The notes below the pieces were generated by a model, which was not told the origin of the DNA, made no database searches, and saw only the letters and a program-made list of their open reading frames with translations. A DNA stretch of 64,000 nucleotides from Pseudomonas tohonis. Its GTDB lineage: Bacteria > Pseudomonadota > Gammaproteobacteria > Pseudomonadales > Pseudomonadaceae. Where the stretch lies: the NCBI RefSeq assembly GCF_012767755.2, contig NZ_AP023189.1, forward strand, positions 5,148,001 to 5,212,000, written 5' to 3'. This document shows, piece after piece, positions 62,250 to 64,000 of the stretch. How positions within the stretch are numbered: the first letter of the stretch is position 1; the number at the start of each line of letters is the position of its first letter. A program made the position numbers and the translations under genes.

Positions 62250-63755
62250 ATGACTGAAGAACAAAAACCCAGGAAGAAAAGAGCCCCGAAGATGGCCGGC
62301 ACTGCGAGCACGCCCACCCTGCATTCCCATTTGCTGATCGATGGCCGGCTGGTCATCGGTGAAGGCCTGGTCGAGCCCATCCTCAACCCCGCCACCGGGG
62401 AAACCCTGATCGCCATCGCCGAGGCCTCCATCGAGCAGGTGGAAGCCGCCGTCCTCGCCGCGCACAAGGCCTTCGCCGGCTGGTCCCGCACCACCCCCGC
62501 GCAACGCGCCGCCGCCCTGCTGGCCATCGCCGACGCGGTCGAGGCCAACGCCGAGCAACTGGCCCGCCTGGAATCGCTGAACTGCGGCAAGCCGCTGCAC
62601 CTGGCGCGCCAGGACGACATCCCCGCCACCGCCGACGTGTTCCGCTTCTTCGCCGGCGCCGTGCGTTGCCAGCAGGGCCAGCTCGCCGGGGAGTACGTGC
62701 CCGGCCACACCAGCATGGTGCGCCGCGACCCGGTGGGCGTGGTCGCCTCCATCGCGCCCTGGAACTACCCCCTGATGATGGCCGCCTGGAAGATCGCCCC
62801 GGCGCTGGCGGCCGGCAACACCCTGGTGTTCAAGCCGTCCGAACACACCCCGCTGTCGATCCTGGCCCTGGCCCCCGCCCTGGCGGAGATCCTCCCGGCC
62901 GGGGTGATCAACATCGTCTCCGGCGGTGGCGAAGGCGTCGGCAGCCACCTGGTCAGCCACCCCAGGGTGCGCATGGTCTCGCTCACCGGCGACATCGTCA
63001 CCGGGCAGAAGATCCTCCAGACCGCCGCCCGCACCCTCAAGCGCACCCACCTGGAACTGGGCGGCAAGGCCCCGGTGATCGTCTGCAACGACGCCGACCT
63101 CGAAGCCGTGGTCCAGGGCGTGCGTGCCTATGGCTACTACAACGCCGGGCAGGACTGCACCGCCGCCTGCCGCATCTATGCCCAGGCCGGCATCCACGAC
63201 CGCCTCGTCAGTGAGCTGGGCGACGCCGTGGCCAGCCTGCGCTTCGCCCGCAAGCGCGACCAGGACAACGAGATCGGCCCGCTGATCAGCTCGCGCCAGC
63301 GCGACCGCGTGGCCAGCTTCGTCGAGCGCGCCCTCGGCCAGCCGCACATCGAGCGCGTCACCGGTGCCGCCGTGCATTCCGGCGCCGGCTTCTACTACCA
63401 GCCCACCCTGCTGGCCGGCTGCAAGCAGGGCGACGAGATCGTCCAGCGCGAAGTGTTCGGCCCGGTGGTGACCGTGACCCGCTTCGACCAGCTCGACCAG
63501 GCGCTGGACTGGGCCAACGACTCCGAGTACGGCCTGGCCTCCTCGGTGTGGACGCAGAACCTCGACAAGGCCTTCCAGCTGGCCAACCGCCTGCAGTACG
63601 GCTGCACCTGGATCAACACCCATTTCACCCTGGCCAGCGAGATGCCCCATGGCGGGCTGAAGCGCTCCGGCTATGGCAAGGACCTGTCCAGCGACTCGTT
63701 GCAGGACTACAGCGTGGTGCGCCACATCATGGCGCGCCACGGCCAGGACTTCTAA
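62250..63755 (+). CDS. Aldehyde dehydrogenase, gamma-aminobutyraldehyde dehydrogenase type
   Basis: 501 residues. NAD(P)-dependent enzyme with the catalytic Cys303 ([10 protein letters not shown]) and Glu in LELGGKAPV. The cofactor region shows [29 protein letters not shown]. It resembles PatD/Prr-type dehydrogenases that oxidise 4-aminobutanal from putrescine to GABA, and its neighbour is a transporter of the polyamine type, as for E. coli ydcS and ydcW. ATG 62250 follows GGAGC at good spacing; an internal ATG (62292) is also possible. The exact substrate is inferred. Confidence 0.88.
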   Translation: MTEEQKPRKKRAPKMAGTASTPTLHSHLLIDGRLVIGEGLVEPILNPATGETLIAIAEASIEQVEAAVLAAHKAFAGWSRTTPAQRAAALLAIADAVEANAEQLARLESLNCGKPLHLARQDDIPATADVFRFFAGAVRCQQGQLAGEYVPGHTSMVRRDPVGVVASIAPWNYPLMMAAWKIAPALAAGNTLVFKPSEHTPLSILALAPALAEILPAGVINIVSGGGEGVGSHLVSHPRVRMVSLTGDIVTGQKILQTAARTLKRTHLELGGKAPVIVCNDADLEAVVQGVRAYGYYNAGQDCTAACRIYAQAGIHDRLVSELGDAVASLRFARKRDQDNEIGPLISSRQRDRVASFVERALGQPHIERVTGAAVHSGAGFYYQPTLLAGCKQGDEIVQREVFGPVVTVTRFDQLDQALDWANDSEYGLASSVWTQNLDKAFQLANRLQYGCTWINTHFTLASEMPHGGLKRSGYGKDLSSDSLQDYSVVRHIMARHGQDF

Positions 63756-63832
63756 AACAACAAAGGCCGGAAGGCCCGCGAAACGACGTTCAACTGCCCC
63801 GACCAATAACTAGTCAACAAGAGGGAACATCA

Positions 63833-64000
63833 ATGTCCGCGCGCAAAACCGCTCTGCTCAGTGCGCTCTCCACCGCCCTGCTGGCCAGTGCCAGCCTGCA
63901 GGCCGCCGAGCCCCTGAAACAAGTCGGCACTGGCGAAGGCCAGCTCGACATCATCGCCTGGCCCGGCTACATCGAACGCGGCCAGACCGACAAGAACTAC
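63833..64000 (+). CDS. Start of an ABC transporter substrate-binding protein, probably polyamine type (3' end outside window)
   Basis: First 56 residues only. A Sec signal peptide (MSARKTALLSALSTALLASASLQA, cleaved near AAEP) precedes 'QLDIIAWPGYIERGQTDKNY', a typical start of YdcS/PotD-like periplasmic binding proteins (IxWPGYIERG). It has GAGG eight bases before the ATG. It lies 77 bases after the dehydrogenase, in the same direction. Permease and ATPase genes are expected beyond the window edge. Confidence 0.85.
   Translation, partial: MSARKTALLSALSTALLASASLQAAEPLKQVGTGEGQLDIIAWPGYIERGQTDKNY

Overview
The window is GC-rich, almost wholly coding chromosome of a Pseudomonas species close to the P. 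aeruginosa / P. resinovorans group. The evidence is the gene content and order. Long stretches match P. aeruginosa order as I remember it: dapE-rlmA-cold-shock gene; plsB and its neighbours; mexK-mexJ-mexL-rsmJ; tsaB-adk-ppc; cadR-cadA; lptF; lysS-prfB; and the complete wsp operon. Typical Pseudomonas intergenic palindromes are also present. I see no rRNA, tRNA, CRISPR array, prophage or insertion sequence.

Layout. 1-2900 (mostly + strand): the tail of a membrane protein, dapE, the rRNA methyltransferase rlmA, a small conserved gene, then a convergent cold-shock gene with a long leader. 3234-7719 (- strand): a four-gene ABC export operon of the GldA/GldF/GldG type with a DUF4340 partner. 7947-12558 (+): plsB, two small genes, a YbaY-like lipoprotein and a DUF4197 protein. 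12805-17334: an accessory block with a Rieske oxygenase and a TetR regulator on the - strand, divergent from a crotonase and an acyl-CoA synthetase. 17483-22416: the mexJK efflux operon and its divergent repressor mexL. 22394-28861 (-): P450, rsmJ, an extensin-like protein, an ICL/PEP-mutase family protein, DUF72, a small unknown gene, tsaB and adk. 29018-31654: ppc. 31856-34609 (+): a small unknown gene, two envelope lipoproteins (the second is lptF) and a secreted unknown protein. 34776-37585: cadR and cadA around a textbook MerR-type promoter. 37761-42160 (-): a six-gene operon with macro-domain, lipoprotein hydrolase, AIM24-like and DUF1704 (HExxxH) proteins. 42231-45785 (-): TetR, lysS, and prfB with its programmed frameshift. 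45879-51070: an exosortase, its single VIT/VWA PEP-CTERM substrate, and a divergent membrane diguanylate cyclase. 51344-59788 (-): the complete wsp surface-sensing c-di-GMP operon (wspABCDEFR). 60208-64000: a TerB/DUF533 protein, then a LysR regulator, an aminobutyraldehyde-type dehydrogenase and the start of a polyamine-type ABC transporter.

The most unusual content is the exosortase with its one obvious substrate, placed with a diguanylate cyclase exactly between prfB and wspR, which I remember as neighbours in P. aeruginosa PAO1. Also notable are the DUF1704 protein, whose HExxxH motif suggests a metallopeptidase, and a dispersed family of intergenic hairpins. Copies of the hairpin differ in sequence but keep their stems by paired changes.

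Starts were chosen from ribosome binding sites, overlaps with neighbours and family lengths. Function calls rest on motifs read by eye; no database search was run.
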